From: an uncultured Legionella sp.
GTDB lineage: Bacteria; Pseudomonadota; Gammaproteobacteria; Legionellales; Legionellaceae
DNA: 46,275 nt
NCBI GenBank assembly: GCA_945952115.1
Contig: CAMFHA010000009.1
Span: forward strand, 1 to 46,275
Direction: 5' to 3'
Positions 1 to 9,264 of this stretch are shown in pieces. A model generated the notes under the pieces. That model made no database searches, was not told the DNA's origin, and saw nothing but the letters and a program-made list of their open reading frames with translations. Made by a program: the position numbers and the translations under genes. Numbering within the stretch: the first letter of the stretch is position 1; every line of letters starts with the position of its first letter.

Positions 1-17
1 ATGAGCCTTTTTTTTGT

Positions 18-434
18 TCAATGCAAGCATTTTGAAAGATCACGGGTATATATTTCATAAATACGTATATGATTAGAAAGAGCACGTTGAATAGCATGCT
101 TATTCTCTTTATAGATTATTTGATCAATACTAATAAGAATTTTTAAATCCTCTATTTCCTCATCTAATCTATTTAACTGCTTATATATAGAAGCGCGCAA
201 TTTGAACCATTCTGGATTTAATGCTTCTAGATAACTCTCATAACAATAGTTTTCATTAATTTTTTCTTTTGAAAGCCTAGTACCTTCGATTTCATCATCC
301 GATGGTTTGGCTATGTTATCAATTAATAAATTTACTAGATTTAATGCTTGGCAATATTGCCCTTTTTTAAAATAATTTTCCGCATCAGAGAGTTGAGGGG
401 GAATAAAAAAAATACCCAGCCGCTCTTTTGCCAC
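18..434 (-). CDS. Hypothetical protein, TPR-like helical
   Basis: This 138-residue protein is not recognised. It is largely helical. Residues 14-40 (ENYFKKGQYCQALNLVNLLI) and 75-105 (PEWFKLRASIYKQLNRLDEE) have the small/large residue spacing of tetratricopeptide-like helix pairs, so a protein-protein contact role is possible. There is no signal peptide or membrane segment. The only usable start is a GTG with no clear Shine-Dalgarno sequence, and there is no internal Met, so the true start or the integrity of the 5' end is uncertain. It lies downstream of the GGDEF/EAL gene on the same strand, across about 180 bp of AT-rich sequence, so it is probably transcribed separately. It could be a remnant of a longer TPR protein. 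Confidence 0.5.
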   Translation of the reverse strand: MAKERLGIFFIPPQLSDAENYFKKGQYCQALNLVNLLIDNIAKPSDDEIEGTRLSKEKINENYCYESYLEALNPEWFKLRASIYKQLNRLDEEIEDLKILISIDQIIYKENKHAIQRALSNHIRIYEIYTRDLSKCLH

Positions 435-613
435 GGTAGTTAGTAAATAAGAATTTTTGGAGAAACTATTAATTTGATTATTTTTTTTTCATTGTATTAA
501 AAATAGGTTATTTAGACTTAAATTAAATCTAAAAGTTTCTTATTTTACCATATATTTTTTTTAAATCAATGTATACGCCATTACTGTGTTGCTTACTAAA
601 TTTATTTTAAGGG

Positions 614-2833
614 TCATTGAGAGGTATCACTAAAAGCAAGTTGTATGAACGCTTCAGTTGAAATAGGTTGGCTTAAAAGAAAGCCTTGACCAGAATAACA
701 TTTTTTGGAAACTAAATAGTCTAATTGAGCTGAAGTTTCAATTCCTTCGGCAATAATATTTACTCCTAATTCATTTGCTAATTTGATGATGATATCTACA
801 ATCACTACTTTGTCATTTTTATTATGAATATCTGAGATAAAATGTTTATCAATTTTTAACGTATCGATAGGTAAAGTCCTTAATCGGTTTAATGATGAAT
901 ATCCCTTGCCAAAATCATCCAATGAAATTTTAATGCCTAATGCTGAAATATTATTTAATACATTCGTCAGCTCATTACTTTCTCTCATTAAAATACTTTC
1001 AGTAATTTCAAACTCTAAATTAGGTGCAGAGTACTTTAAGTTAAGTAGGATTTTTTTAAGAATATTCAGAAATTGACTGTTTGATAGTTGAATGGGTGAA
1101 ATATTAATAGAAAAAGAAAGATTGCTACTCGCATATTGTTTATTCCATTCAGAAATTTGCTTACACGATTTATTTAAAACCCAGGTACCAATATCCATAA
1201 TTAATCCTGCTCGTTCAGCCACAGGAATAAATTCATCAGGTGAAATTTGGCCTAGAACTTCATTGTCCCACCGTAATAAAATTTCTGCACCGATGATTTT
1301 TTTATTTAGAAGATTGTATTTGGGTTGAAAATTTAACGCAAATTCATCATTATGTAGAGCTTGACGTAAATGAGCTTCAATCTCAGACTCCCTACTTTGT
1401 AAATAACTCAATTCCTCAGTGTAAAATTGATAAGTATTTTTTCCTGAATTTTTTGCTTTATACATTGCTAGATCGGCTTTTATGAGCAGTGTTTCTGTAG
1501 TTCGACCATCAGTTGGAAAAACCGAAATACCTATACTTGCGGTAACAATAATTAACTTTCCATTAATTAAATAAGGGGTATTTAATTCATTTAAAATACG
1601 TTGAGCCAGATGGCGAGCTGAACTTGGAGATTTTATATTAGGTGAAATTAAAGTAAATTCATCGCCTCCTACACGAGCCAATAAATCTCCTTTTCTAATC
1701 AATGAAACTAAACGACTAGAAAATTGCTTTAATAGTTCATCTCCATGAATGTGACCAAAACTATCATTAGTTATTTTAAAATTATCCAAATCAATCAGTA
1801 ATAAAGCTAGAGAGCTATTAATGCGCAAGGTATTGGCTATAGATTTGTCTAATAAATTTTCAAATTCTCTTCGATTAAATAAATTAGTGAGGGAATCATG
1901 AGAAGCAACATATTTGAGTTCTTCTTGTTTAATTTTTAAATTTTTTTGACCTTCCAATACTTCTTTATAAGAAATTACATAATAAATGATAAAACAGATA
2001 CAAGGAATAAAATAATTTACTACCTTTAGAAAATAAGCAATATTATACGCACTGTCATAAGGAGTGTGCGATAAAGACATAAGATAAAAAGCAGTTATTA
2101 TTTGTGTAATGCTCATATAAAAAATACAGTGAGATAAGATACTTGGATATTTTTTATATATTTTGGGGTAGAAAAAAATTAAAATAATAAAATAAATTCC
2201 TAATGATACTGCTTCATAAGGGCGAGATATGTCTTCATCATTAAACCACATTTCTGGAGTAGTAGTAGAATTATAGATGTGATAAATCGTATAGAGAGCA
2301 ATTAATAAAATTAAAGAGGTAATAAGAATAAAATGACGAGGAGGAAGGCGGCTTTTTCGTTTTGTTTTTAATAAAATAGCAAGGCCTATAAGTAAAATCA
2401 GGCCACTAATACTATTGGAAAAAGTCCAAATAAGGGCGTCAAAATTATTTTTTTGATTATAATTTAATGTTAAACCATCTACAAAAAGAGTATGAGTAGC
2501 CTCAATAAAGCCTGAAAATAATATCGATAATCCAATAATCAGGGCTACTTTATCCTCGCTTAACTTATAACGGGTAAATGCTAGTAAAACAGTAACTGCT
2601 GCTAAAGAAAAGCTGGACCATTGTAATAAGGTTTGACGGAAATAGCCTCTAACTTGTGCCTCAATTAAATAATTTTGCATTGATTGTGCTGCAAGAGGTT
2701 TTGAATGAATACTAAAATCAAAACCTAAACTTAATCCAATGTAAGGAAGTTCTAACAGTAAAAGAATAATTAAGATTAAAAATTGTGGCATTCGTTTTGT
2801 AGCTGTTTCATTGAATGCAAAAGAATTATCCAT
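614..2833 (-). CDS. Membrane GGDEF/EAL c-di-GMP protein
   Basis: This is a bifunctional cyclic-di-GMP turnover protein of 739 residues. Residues 15-290 form about seven to eight membrane helices and look like a MASE-type sensor. A diguanylate cyclase domain follows (about 308-470) with an intact GGDEF at 389-393. An RKGD inhibitory site lies at 380-383, exactly five residues upstream, which predicts product inhibition. The phosphodiesterase domain (480-735) has EIL instead of EAL at 517-519. The other usual metal and catalytic residues are visible: NISP, EITES, DDFGKGYSS, LKIDK and AEGIET. Both activities are therefore possible. The ATG start has AAGG six bases upstream. It is transcribed divergently from pilS; a link to pilus or surface behaviour is inference. 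Confidence 0.9.
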   Translation of the reverse strand: MDNSFAFNETATKRMPQFLILIILLLLELPYIGLSLGFDFSIHSKPLAAQSMQNYLIEAQVRGYFRQTLLQWSSFSLAAVTVLLAFTRYKLSEDKVALIIGLSILFSGFIEATHTLFVDGLTLNYNQKNNFDALIWTFSNSISGLILLIGLAILLKTKRKSRLPPRHFILITSLILLIALYTIYHIYNSTTTPEMWFNDEDISRPYEAVSLGIYFIILIFFYPKIYKKYPSILSHCIFYMSITQIITAFYLMSLSHTPYDSAYNIAYFLKVVNYFIPCICFIIYYVISYKEVLEGQKNLKIKQEELKYVASHDSLTNLFNRREFENLLDKSIANTLRINSSLALLLIDLDNFKITNDSFGHIHGDELLKQFSSRLVSLIRKGDLLARVGGDEFTLISPNIKSPSSARHLAQRILNELNTPYLINGKLIIVTASIGISVFPTDGRTTETLLIKADLAMYKAKNSGKNTYQFYTEELSYLQSRESEIEAHLRQALHNDEFALNFQPKYNLLNKKIIGAEILLRWDNEVLGQISPDEFIPVAERAGLIMDIGTWVLNKSCKQISEWNKQYASSNLSFSINISPIQLSNSQFLNILKKILLNLKYSAPNLEFEITESILMRESNELTNVLNNISALGIKISLDDFGKGYSSLNRLRTLPIDTLKIDKHFISDIHNKNDKVVIVDIIIKLANELGVNIIAEGIETSAQLDYLVSKKCYSGQGFLLSQPISTEAFIQLAFSDTSQ

Positions 2834-3123
2834 AGAAAGCCTTTTACTCCTTTTGCTGCGTTAGTTGGCAACTATCATTTAATTAAAAGAGTTTTTTATC
2901 TTCTGCGAGAATGAATAATCGCTAGCTTTTTTATGCGCTTAGTTGAATTTAATAGTACTTAGTTTAAGTAGACCTATCTAGTCTCTGAAAATCACACTGA
3001 CATTAAATAAAATGTAGCATATATTTTTAGCAATATCTTTTTTGCTGCTAATATTCGCCGATAAATGCATCTAATTATATGCTTGAATAGCTTTGCGCTA
3101 TACTCAGTATTAAGAGAATAAGA

Positions 3124-4713
3124 ATGGATTTTTCTATGATAAAGCAAGTAAATTATCCAGAAAATCGACAATGGTATTTACTTTTTATTTATAATTTATA
3201 TCGTGTACTTAGCATTTTTTTGTTTGTGATAATGTATTCTTATGCACCTAAACCCATTGCTTTTGCTCAATTATTTTTTTCAATTCTAGTCATCTATTTT
3301 TTATGTGTGCTTGTTTTTTTTTATTGGGGAAAAAAACAGCTTTTTAATTTTGATAAACAGATATTTATTTCAGGCACCATTGATATTGTTGTTCTGTTTT
3401 CAATGTTGTCTATTGTTTGTACGATACAATCCGTTCAAGGTATCTTGCTTAATGTTACTATTGCTGCCTTAAGTATATTGGTGCCTGGACGTTTAGCCGT
3501 ATTTTTTGCTGCACTAGCGAGTTGTTTGTTTCTCTGTGGCGATATAATCCAATTAATTTTTTATAATCAAAGAGATTTAGGAAATTTTTACTATAGTGGT
3601 TTATCTGGTGCTGGATTTTTTGCTACAGCATTAACTGCTTTGTATCTGTCAAATTGGGTGAGAGCCTCTGAAAATCTTGCTAGAAAAAGGAGCAAAGAAT
3701 TAGCAGAGATGCAAGGAATTAATGATTATATTATTGAGCGCTTACATTCTGGTATTATTTATGTTGATGGAAAAAGTCAAGTGAGGTTAATTAATTCCGC
3801 AGCAAGAAATTTTCTCTCTTTAAATAGTGATGACGCTATCAATAATTTAAAACAAATCTCTTCTCAGCTTTCACAAAAATTTGAAAATTTTTTAATAAAA
3901 TCAAGTCCAAAAGAACGAGTAGCTCAGACGATTATCGAAGATCCTTTTTTACGAGTACATTTTTTCTTAATTACCCTAGCTGAAAAACCAGCTGTTTTAA
4001 TTATTCTTGAGGATATGACTTTTATTGCACAACAAGCTCAACAACTAAAATTAGCGGCTTTGGGGCGATTTTCTGCAAGTATTGCGCATGAATTACGTAA
4101 TCCATTAGGAGTTATTGCTCATGCAGCTCAACTATTAGGTGAAGATAATTATTTGAATGAAGAGGATTTACGTTTAAAAGAATTAATTATTAACAATTGT
4201 GATCGAATGAATGGAATTATTAAAAATGTTTTGCAATTATCGCGAAGGGAAAAATCCAAACCTCAATTACATGAAGTTCAAGATTTTTTAAAGCAATTTA
4301 AACTTAATTTTTGTCATAACAATTCTTGTGATCTTATAATTAAACTACCTAAAAAGAAATTATTTATTGTTTTTGATAAGAGCCAATTAGAACAAGTACT
4401 TGTTATATTATGCGAAAATGCACTACAACACGGTAAAAATGAAACGAAGAGCGTTCGTATTGTTATTACAGCAAAGATTAAATCAAAAGCAGTAATGTTG
4501 TTTATTAGCAATTCGGGTCCTGGAGTTCCCTTAGATTTACGTGAAACTATATTTGAACCTTTTTTTACAACCTTGAGTCAAGGAACAGGAATGGGATTGT
4601 TTATTGCTCGGGATTTATGTGAAATAAATCAAGCACGTTTAAATTTAGTAGAAGATAATCAGGGGTGCACCTTTTCCATAGTTCAGAATACTTCAGATGA
4701 AATGCTATTATGA
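3124..4713 (+). CDS. pilS: Sensor histidine kinase PilS
   Basis: This is the membrane sensor kinase of the PilS-PilR system, which controls sigma-54-dependent type IV pilin transcription. The 529 residues begin with about six membrane helices (18-178), then a PAS-like region (200-300). The dimerisation/phosphoacceptor helix contains ASIAHELRNPLG, with the phosphorylatable histidine at 322. The ATPase domain has the N-box ENALQHG (Asn432), the G1 box SNSGPGVP and the G2 box GTGMGLFIA. The HELRNPLG..AHAAQLL sequence is typical of PilS. The stop codon overlaps the pilR start as ATGA, which indicates translational coupling. The 290-bp divergent spacer from the GGDEF/EAL gene should hold both promoters. 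I see no pilin gene in the window. Confidence 0.88.
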   Translation: MDFSMIKQVNYPENRQWYLLFIYNLYRVLSIFLFVIMYSYAPKPIAFAQLFFSILVIYFLCVLVFFYWGKKQLFNFDKQIFISGTIDIVVLFSMLSIVCTIQSVQGILLNVTIAALSILVPGRLAVFFAALASCLFLCGDIIQLIFYNQRDLGNFYYSGLSGAGFFATALTALYLSNWVRASENLARKRSKELAEMQGINDYIIERLHSGIIYVDGKSQVRLINSAARNFLSLNSDDAINNLKQISSQLSQKFENFLIKSSPKERVAQTIIEDPFLRVHFFLITLAEKPAVLIILEDMTFIAQQAQQLKLAALGRFSASIAHELRNPLGVIAHAAQLLGEDNYLNEEDLRLKELIINNCDRMNGIIKNVLQLSRREKSKPQLHEVQDFLKQFKLNFCHNNSCDLIIKLPKKKLFIVFDKSQLEQVLVILCENALQHGKNETKSVRIVITAKIKSKAVMLFISNSGPGVPLDLRETIFEPFFTTLSQGTGMGLFIARDLCEINQARLNLVEDNQGCTFSIVQNTSDEMLL

Positions 4714-6032
4714 ATATAAATCCTATACTTATTATAGATGACGAACCTGATATTAGAGAGTTGCTCACTATAACTTTTTCTCGAATGGGTTTATCTTGTG
4801 ATGCTGCAGAAAATTTTACTCAAGGCATAGAGTATATTATGCATCGTTCTTATTCTTTAGTGTTGACTGATATGCGTTTACCTGATGGAGATGGCATTGA
4901 TATTGTAAAGTTCATTCAAAAAAATAAACCACAATTACCAGTAGCTGTCATTACTGCTTATGGGAATGTAGAAGGCGCTGTAAATTCGCTAAAAGCAGGG
5001 GCTTTTGATTATATTTCTAAGCCAGTAGATTTAAAAATATTAAAAGAACTAGTTAATGCAGCTTTAGCTACCTATCACCAAAGAGTTTTGCCCGATCATA
5101 AAGGATTAATTGGTGAAAGCAAAGTAATGCAAGATTTAAGAGAACGTATCTACAAATTAGGTCGAAGTCAGGCTCCAGTGTTCATTCAAGGAGAATCTGG
5201 CGTAGGGAAAGAATTAGTTGCTCAATTAATTCATGCGAATGGACCGCGCAAGGACAAACCCTTTATTCCTGTTAATTGTGGAGCAATCCCTTGTGAACTA
5301 ATGGAGTCAGAATTTTTTGGACATAAAAAAGGAAGTTTTACTGGTGCTGTAGCTGATAAAGTTGGTTTGTTTCAAGCTGCTCACGGAGGAACTTTATTTT
5401 TGGATGAAATTGCTGAATTACCTATAGTCATGCAAGTTAAATTGTTACGTGCTATACAAGAGAAAGCAATTAAACCTATTGGAGAGCTTTATGAAATTCC
5501 TGTTGATGTACGTATTTTAAGTGCCAGCCATAAAAATTTATTAAATGAAATTAATAAAGGCGCTTTTAGGCAAGATTTATATTATCGAATTAATGTAATT
5601 GAATTACATGTTCCTACTTTGATAGAACGACGTTCGGATATTCCTGCGTTAATTGAATTTATCTTAAAAAAATTAGCAAAAAATCAAAATAAAGAGCTTG
5701 TTAAAATTAATAAAAAATGTATTGATTTATTAAGTGATTATCATTTTCCAGGTAATGTAAGAGAATTAGAAAATATCCTTGAACGAGCTATGGCTTTGTG
5801 TGATGGCGAGCAAATTGAGGTAGGGGATTTGCATTTATCTAATCCCATAGAAAACCCAAAACAATCTGATTTAAGCACAACTAATTTAGAGCACATGTTA
5901 GAAGATCAAGAAAAAGAATTGATTTTGGCTGCTTTGGACAAGACGAAGTGGAATCGCACGGCAGCAGCACGTTTATTGGGGATTAGCTTTAGAACTTTGC
6001 GGTATCGCTTAAAAAAATTAGGTTTAGATTAA
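4710..6032 (+). CDS. pilR: Sigma-54 response regulator PilR
   Basis: This is an NtrC-family activator of 440 residues, the length usual for PilR. The receiver domain carries the acidic pair at 10-12, the phosphoacceptor Asp54 (VLTDMRLPDGDG) and Lys104. The AAA+ domain has Walker A GESGVGKE (161-168), the sigma-54 contact loop as GSFTGA (208-213) and Walker B TLFLDEIAELP. GSFTGA rather than GAFTGA is the form I know from PilR proteins. A Fis-type helix-turn-helix (NRTAAARLLGISFRTLRYRL) closes the protein. Its start overlaps the pilS stop. It is expected to activate pilin genes elsewhere in the genome. Confidence 0.9.
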   Translation: MNINPILIIDDEPDIRELLTITFSRMGLSCDAAENFTQGIEYIMHRSYSLVLTDMRLPDGDGIDIVKFIQKNKPQLPVAVITAYGNVEGAVNSLKAGAFDYISKPVDLKILKELVNAALATYHQRVLPDHKGLIGESKVMQDLRERIYKLGRSQAPVFIQGESGVGKELVAQLIHANGPRKDKPFIPVNCGAIPCELMESEFFGHKKGSFTGAVADKVGLFQAAHGGTLFLDEIAELPIVMQVKLLRAIQEKAIKPIGELYEIPVDVRILSASHKNLLNEINKGAFRQDLYYRINVIELHVPTLIERRSDIPALIEFILKKLAKNQNKELVKINKKCIDLLSDYHFPGNVRELENILERAMALCDGEQIEVGDLHLSNPIENPKQSDLSTTNLEHMLEDQEKELILAALDKTKWNRTAAARLLGISFRTLRYRLKKLGLD

Positions 6033-6115
6033 AACGTGAATAATCAGCTCATTAACATCTCGCTACGATTCAGCTGCGTTTTCTAGATGTAATAAGTATT
6101 CAAAGAGTGTACTAA

Positions 6116-6160
6116 ATCTTTGGTGGAAAGCTATATTTTCGTTTAATCTGAACCAAAGAT
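6116..6160. terminator. Inverted repeat between pilR and pmrB
   Basis: ATCTTTGGT and ACCAAAGAT form a perfect 9-bp inverted repeat separated by 27 bases, in the spacer where pilR and the pmrB-like gene converge. The position suits a bidirectional transcription end. The loop is long and there is no strong T-run, so this is a weak call. Confidence 0.3.
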
Positions 6161-6193
6161 GGCTTTACCTGCGTGCGGAGTGAACAATTACCT

Positions 6194-7597
6194 CTAGGTT
6201 AACGGTAAATAAACTCGGACTATTAAACCAGTATCTATTTTGGGTGAAGCTAAAATTACTCGGCCCCCATGAAGCTCACAAATTTGGCGTACAATAGCAA
6301 GACCAAGACCACTTCCAGGACTTTTATTACCTAATACCCTATAAAACCGCTCAAAAACGCGGGCTTGAAGTTCAGCGGGAATGCCTGGGCCATTGTCACA
6401 AACCTCAAGGATTACTTCATTATTGTTCTTCAATAGTTGAACCATAATACGGCCATTCGCATTAGAATAACGAATAGCATTATCAACTAGATTGCGGATC
6501 AAAATACCTAATGCAGTTGCATTTCCTTTAATTAAAGGAAGATTTTCTTCATGTTCAAACTCTAATTCAATCTGCTTTTCTACTGCAACAGGTGCAAGCA
6601 TAGCCAAAATATCACGAGTTAATTTTTCTAGATTAACATCGTCTTCTTCTTGTAAATTAGCAGCTTCAGGGACTAATTTACTCATAGTTAATAATTGTTG
6701 AATAATATGAGTGCTACGATTAACACTAGCAATAAGTTTTTGTAGAGCTAAATTTTTTTCCTCAATACTGCTAGTATTTAAAGCTACTTGAGCTTGAGCT
6801 TTTAAAGCGGCTAAAGGGGTTCTTAGCTCATGTGCGGCATCTGCAGCAAAGCGTTTTTCACGTTCAAAGCCTTCTTTTAACCTAAAAAACAATTTGTTTA
6901 ATTCATCAATTACTGGTTTTATTTCTTCAGGAACTTCATGTAAATCTACGGGCTCTAAATGAGACGGGGCTCTATTAGCAACCTCTTCAGCTACTTTTTC
7001 TAGGCTATCTAAACCTCTACCAATAATAATCCAAATAAGTAAACCAGATAACGGAAAAGTTAATAGCATAATGTATAAGTCATCCTGGGCAATTCGATGG
7101 CCTAATTCATTACGTGTATCATAACGTTCTGCTAAGACTGTTCGTACACCAACTTTATCATTATAAGTGGTAAATACTCGCCAATCTTGATTGGAAATAT
7201 TTTTATCGCTAAAACCATCGGTTTCTGCAATTAGAGGAATTTTAGGGGCAGTCGATGAATGAAGTAACAGTTTGCCTCCATTTGTCCACACTTGAAAATT
7301 AAATTTTTTTAAATAACTCTCTGGTTGTTCATCATTTAAAAAGCGTTTTTGGTAATAATTGTTAATACGTTGAGGAATAGTTTCAAGTGCATTTTGAATC
7401 TTTAGTAAAGGACGTTGATGTAAATCATCTCCTAATAAAGCTTGATAGGAGAGTGCTGAAACAGCCATTAAGGTATCTAGATGATCTTGAATATCTTTTT
7501 GATCTAAATAATAGTTACCTATTGCTGTAAGTGTTGTAGTGATAGTAATAGCAAGAAGAAGATTAATTAATAAAAATTTTCTTATAGAAGATTTCAC
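6194..7597 (-). CDS. pmrB: Sensor histidine kinase, PmrB/QseC type
   Basis: This is the membrane sensor kinase partner of the upstream OmpR-type regulator. In 467 residues it has one N-terminal membrane helix (8-30), a periplasmic sensing domain of about 140 residues, a second helix (173-193) and a HAMP-like linker. The phosphoacceptor helix follows (AADAAHELRTPLAALKAQ, His256), then an ATPase domain with RNLVDNAIRYS, DNGPGIP and GSGLGLAIV. It starts with GTG, overlapping the regulator's stop codon, so the pair is translationally coupled. In Legionella the PmrAB pair controls Dot/Icm genes and effectors. The name rests on the regulator's resemblance; QseC is the alternative family label. Confidence 0.8.
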   Translation of the reverse strand: MKSSIRKFLLINLLLAITITTTLTAIGNYYLDQKDIQDHLDTLMAVSALSYQALLGDDLHQRPLLKIQNALETIPQRINNYYQKRFLNDEQPESYLKKFNFQVWTNGGKLLLHSSTAPKIPLIAETDGFSDKNISNQDWRVFTTYNDKVGVRTVLAERYDTRNELGHRIAQDDLYIMLLTFPLSGLLIWIIIGRGLDSLEKVAEEVANRAPSHLEPVDLHEVPEEIKPVIDELNKLFFRLKEGFEREKRFAADAAHELRTPLAALKAQAQVALNTSSIEEKNLALQKLIASVNRSTHIIQQLLTMSKLVPEAANLQEEDDVNLEKLTRDILAMLAPVAVEKQIELEFEHEENLPLIKGNATALGILIRNLVDNAIRYSNANGRIMVQLLKNNNEVILEVCDNGPGIPAELQARVFERFYRVLGNKSPGSGLGLAIVRQICELHGGRVILASPKIDTGLIVRVYLPLT

Positions 7598-8271
7598 GAT
7601 AAGGCAACACCATCATTTTTTTCAGCCATATAGCCTACACCCCTAATGGTTCGAATAAAATTAGCATTTAGTTTTTTTCTTAGATTGTGAATGTGTACTT
7701 CAAGAGCATTACTGTCAACATCTTCTTCCCAACCATAAATACTTTGCATTAATTGTTCTCGAGAAAGGACCTGTCCATTGTTTTCTAAAAGTTTTTGTAA
7801 CAAAGCAAACTCTCTTCGAGGAACATTAATTAAAATATCATCAACTAATACTGAATGTGCTGCGGGATCTAAAGTAATATTTCGGTATTGTAACACAGAA
7901 TCAGCACGTCCTTGAGAACGACGAACTAAAGCTCTAATCCGTGCGCTTAATTCATTTAAATCAAAAGGTTTAATCAAATAGTCATCTGCTCCGCTATCTA
8001 AGCCTTTGATGCGATCTTCCACGGATTCACGAGCAGTTAAGATAATAATTGGGGTAGTATTTCCATCATGACGAGTATGTTGTAGCAGTGATAAACCAGA
8101 TAATTTAGGCAATCCTAAATCAAGAATAATTAATTCAAAAGATTCGGATTTTAATGCAGCTCTAGCGGCCTCACCATCTTTTAACCAATCAACTATATAA
8201 CCAAATTGTGTTAAGCCGGTTTTTACTGCATCGCCAAGAAGTTCATCATCTTCAACTAATAATAATCTCAT
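7594..8271 (-). CDS. pmrA: OmpR-family regulator, PmrA/QseB type
   Basis: This 225-residue response regulator has a receiver domain (acidic pair at 8-9, phosphoacceptor Asp51 in ILDLGLPKLSG, conserved Lys in DYLIKPFD) and a C-terminal winged helix (REQLMQSIYGWE..VHIHNLRKK). I placed the start at the ATG at 8271, preceded by AGGA; the open frame runs 26 codons further upstream, but that part lies inside a dispersed palindromic repeat. In Legionella, PmrA binds tandem CTTAATATT-like half-sites and activates Dot/Icm genes. A matching site is present in this window upstream of the gene at 42541-45267. It forms an operon with the coupled sensor kinase downstream. Confidence 0.82.
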   Translation of the reverse strand: MRLLLVEDDELLGDAVKTGLTQFGYIVDWLKDGEAARAALKSESFELIILDLGLPKLSGLSLLQHTRHDGNTTPIIILTARESVEDRIKGLDSGADDYLIKPFDLNELSARIRALVRRSQGRADSVLQYRNITLDPAAHSVLVDDILINVPRREFALLQKLLENNGQVLSREQLMQSIYGWEEDVDSNALEVHIHNLRKKLNANFIRTIRGVGYMAEKNDGVALS

Positions 8272-8294
8272 ATGATTCCTTAATTTATAGATAC

Positions 8295-8399
8295 AGCATT
8301 GCCCACTAAGCTTTATACTTCGTTGCATTCTCACTCGGCTGGTGTACATTCTTTCGCCTCATTCAAATGCGCCTCGTCTAAAACTTAATAGGCAACGCT
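8295..8399. repeat. Palindromic dispersed repeat, copy A
   Basis: First of four copies in the window of a palindromic element of about 105-120 bp. Its ends form an imperfect inverted repeat: the left arm AGCATTGCCCACTAAGCTTTA is matched at 17 of 21 positions by the reverse complement of the right end. The inside carries a shared core (GCGCCTCGTCTAAAAC on this strand). It lies just upstream of pmrA and supplies the spurious upstream start of that open frame. No coding capacity is visible, which fits a MITE-like element or a large hairpin. Confidence 0.8.
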
Positions 8400-8479
8400 A
8401 CACATCTTCCCGTTTTAATCACATTCCGAAAATTCTATACAACGTTTCTATAAATATAGCAGAATGGGTATATTATTAA

Positions 8480-9025
8480 TTATTGTTTTTCTAGTCCCTT
8501 TTCATCCATATGTTTTGTCAAATAAAATGCTTGTATTAACACGAAAAATAGTGTCAAGCCTACGCCACCAAATAACTTAAAATTAACCCAAGCATCGGTA
8601 TCGTAATAATAGGCAACATAGAGGTTTAATGCACCCATGATGATAAAAAAGATTGACCAAGCTAAATTCAAACGAAGCCAAATTTTATCGCTTAGTTGCA
8701 CGTTCGCTTCCATCATTTTTTGGATTAATGGTTTTGAACCGATAAAACCAGAACCAAAAAATATTAAAGCTGAAATCCAATATATTCCAGTTGGTTTCCA
8801 TTTAATGAACAGGGGGTTATGAAAAAATAAGGTCGCCCCACCAAGCAAGACAATAATAGTTAAACTAATTAAATGCATTTTATCGTAATGCTGAAATTTA
8901 AGCCGGTTAAAGATAACCTGGCTAATTGAAGCAATCATAGCAACTGCGGTAGCAGTGTAAATATCACAACATTTATAAACGATAAAGAATAAAAGAATAG
9001 GAAAAAAATCAAACAATAATTTCAT
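8480..9025 (-). CDS. yciB: Inner membrane septation protein YciB
   Basis: This 181-residue inner-membrane protein has about five hydrophobic segments. It matches the YciB/IspZ family in length and in the family patterns FFPILLFF near the start, KPTGIYW in the middle and [20 protein letters not shown]. YciB proteins take part in cell envelope and septum integrity; the molecular activity is not established. I chose the ATG at 9025 because the product then begins MKLLFDFFP as in the family. The open frame extends 30 codons further, but that part is not family-like. A repeat-bearing spacer separates it from pmrA on one side and mltD on the other. Confidence 0.82.
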   Translation of the reverse strand: MKLLFDFFPILLFFIVYKCCDIYTATAVAMIASISQVIFNRLKFQHYDKMHLISLTIIVLLGGATLFFHNPLFIKWKPTGIYWISALIFFGSGFIGSKPLIQKMMEANVQLSDKIWLRLNLAWSIFFIIMGALNLYVAYYYDTDAWVNFKLFGGVGLTLFFVLIQAFYLTKHMDEKGLEKQ

Positions 9026-9186
9026 ATAAATATACTTTACAAAGAAGTTATTTCTAGTATAACACAATATTTTATGACTAAGTTTGTATTCAAATAAAAA
9101 ATACAGGGCAACCACATATTTAGATTATTATATAATCATATGGCATCATATATGCATCAAACAACATGATGCTGAACAAAATCAAA

Positions 9187-9214
9187 ATGGATTCCTGCTT
9201 TTGCGAGAATGACG
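9187..9214. repeat. REP-like fragment
   Basis: The stretch ATTCCTGC-TTTT-GCGAGAAT followed by GACG forms an imperfect hairpin. It resembles the common 'GGATTCC..GC..GGGAATGACG' repetitive extragenic palindrome. It appears as a single degraded unit between yciB and mltD. Confidence 0.4.
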
Positions 9215-9264
9215 TTTGTTTTTTCAACATTATGAGTGATTATTAGATCAGGTCGGTCTATTTA

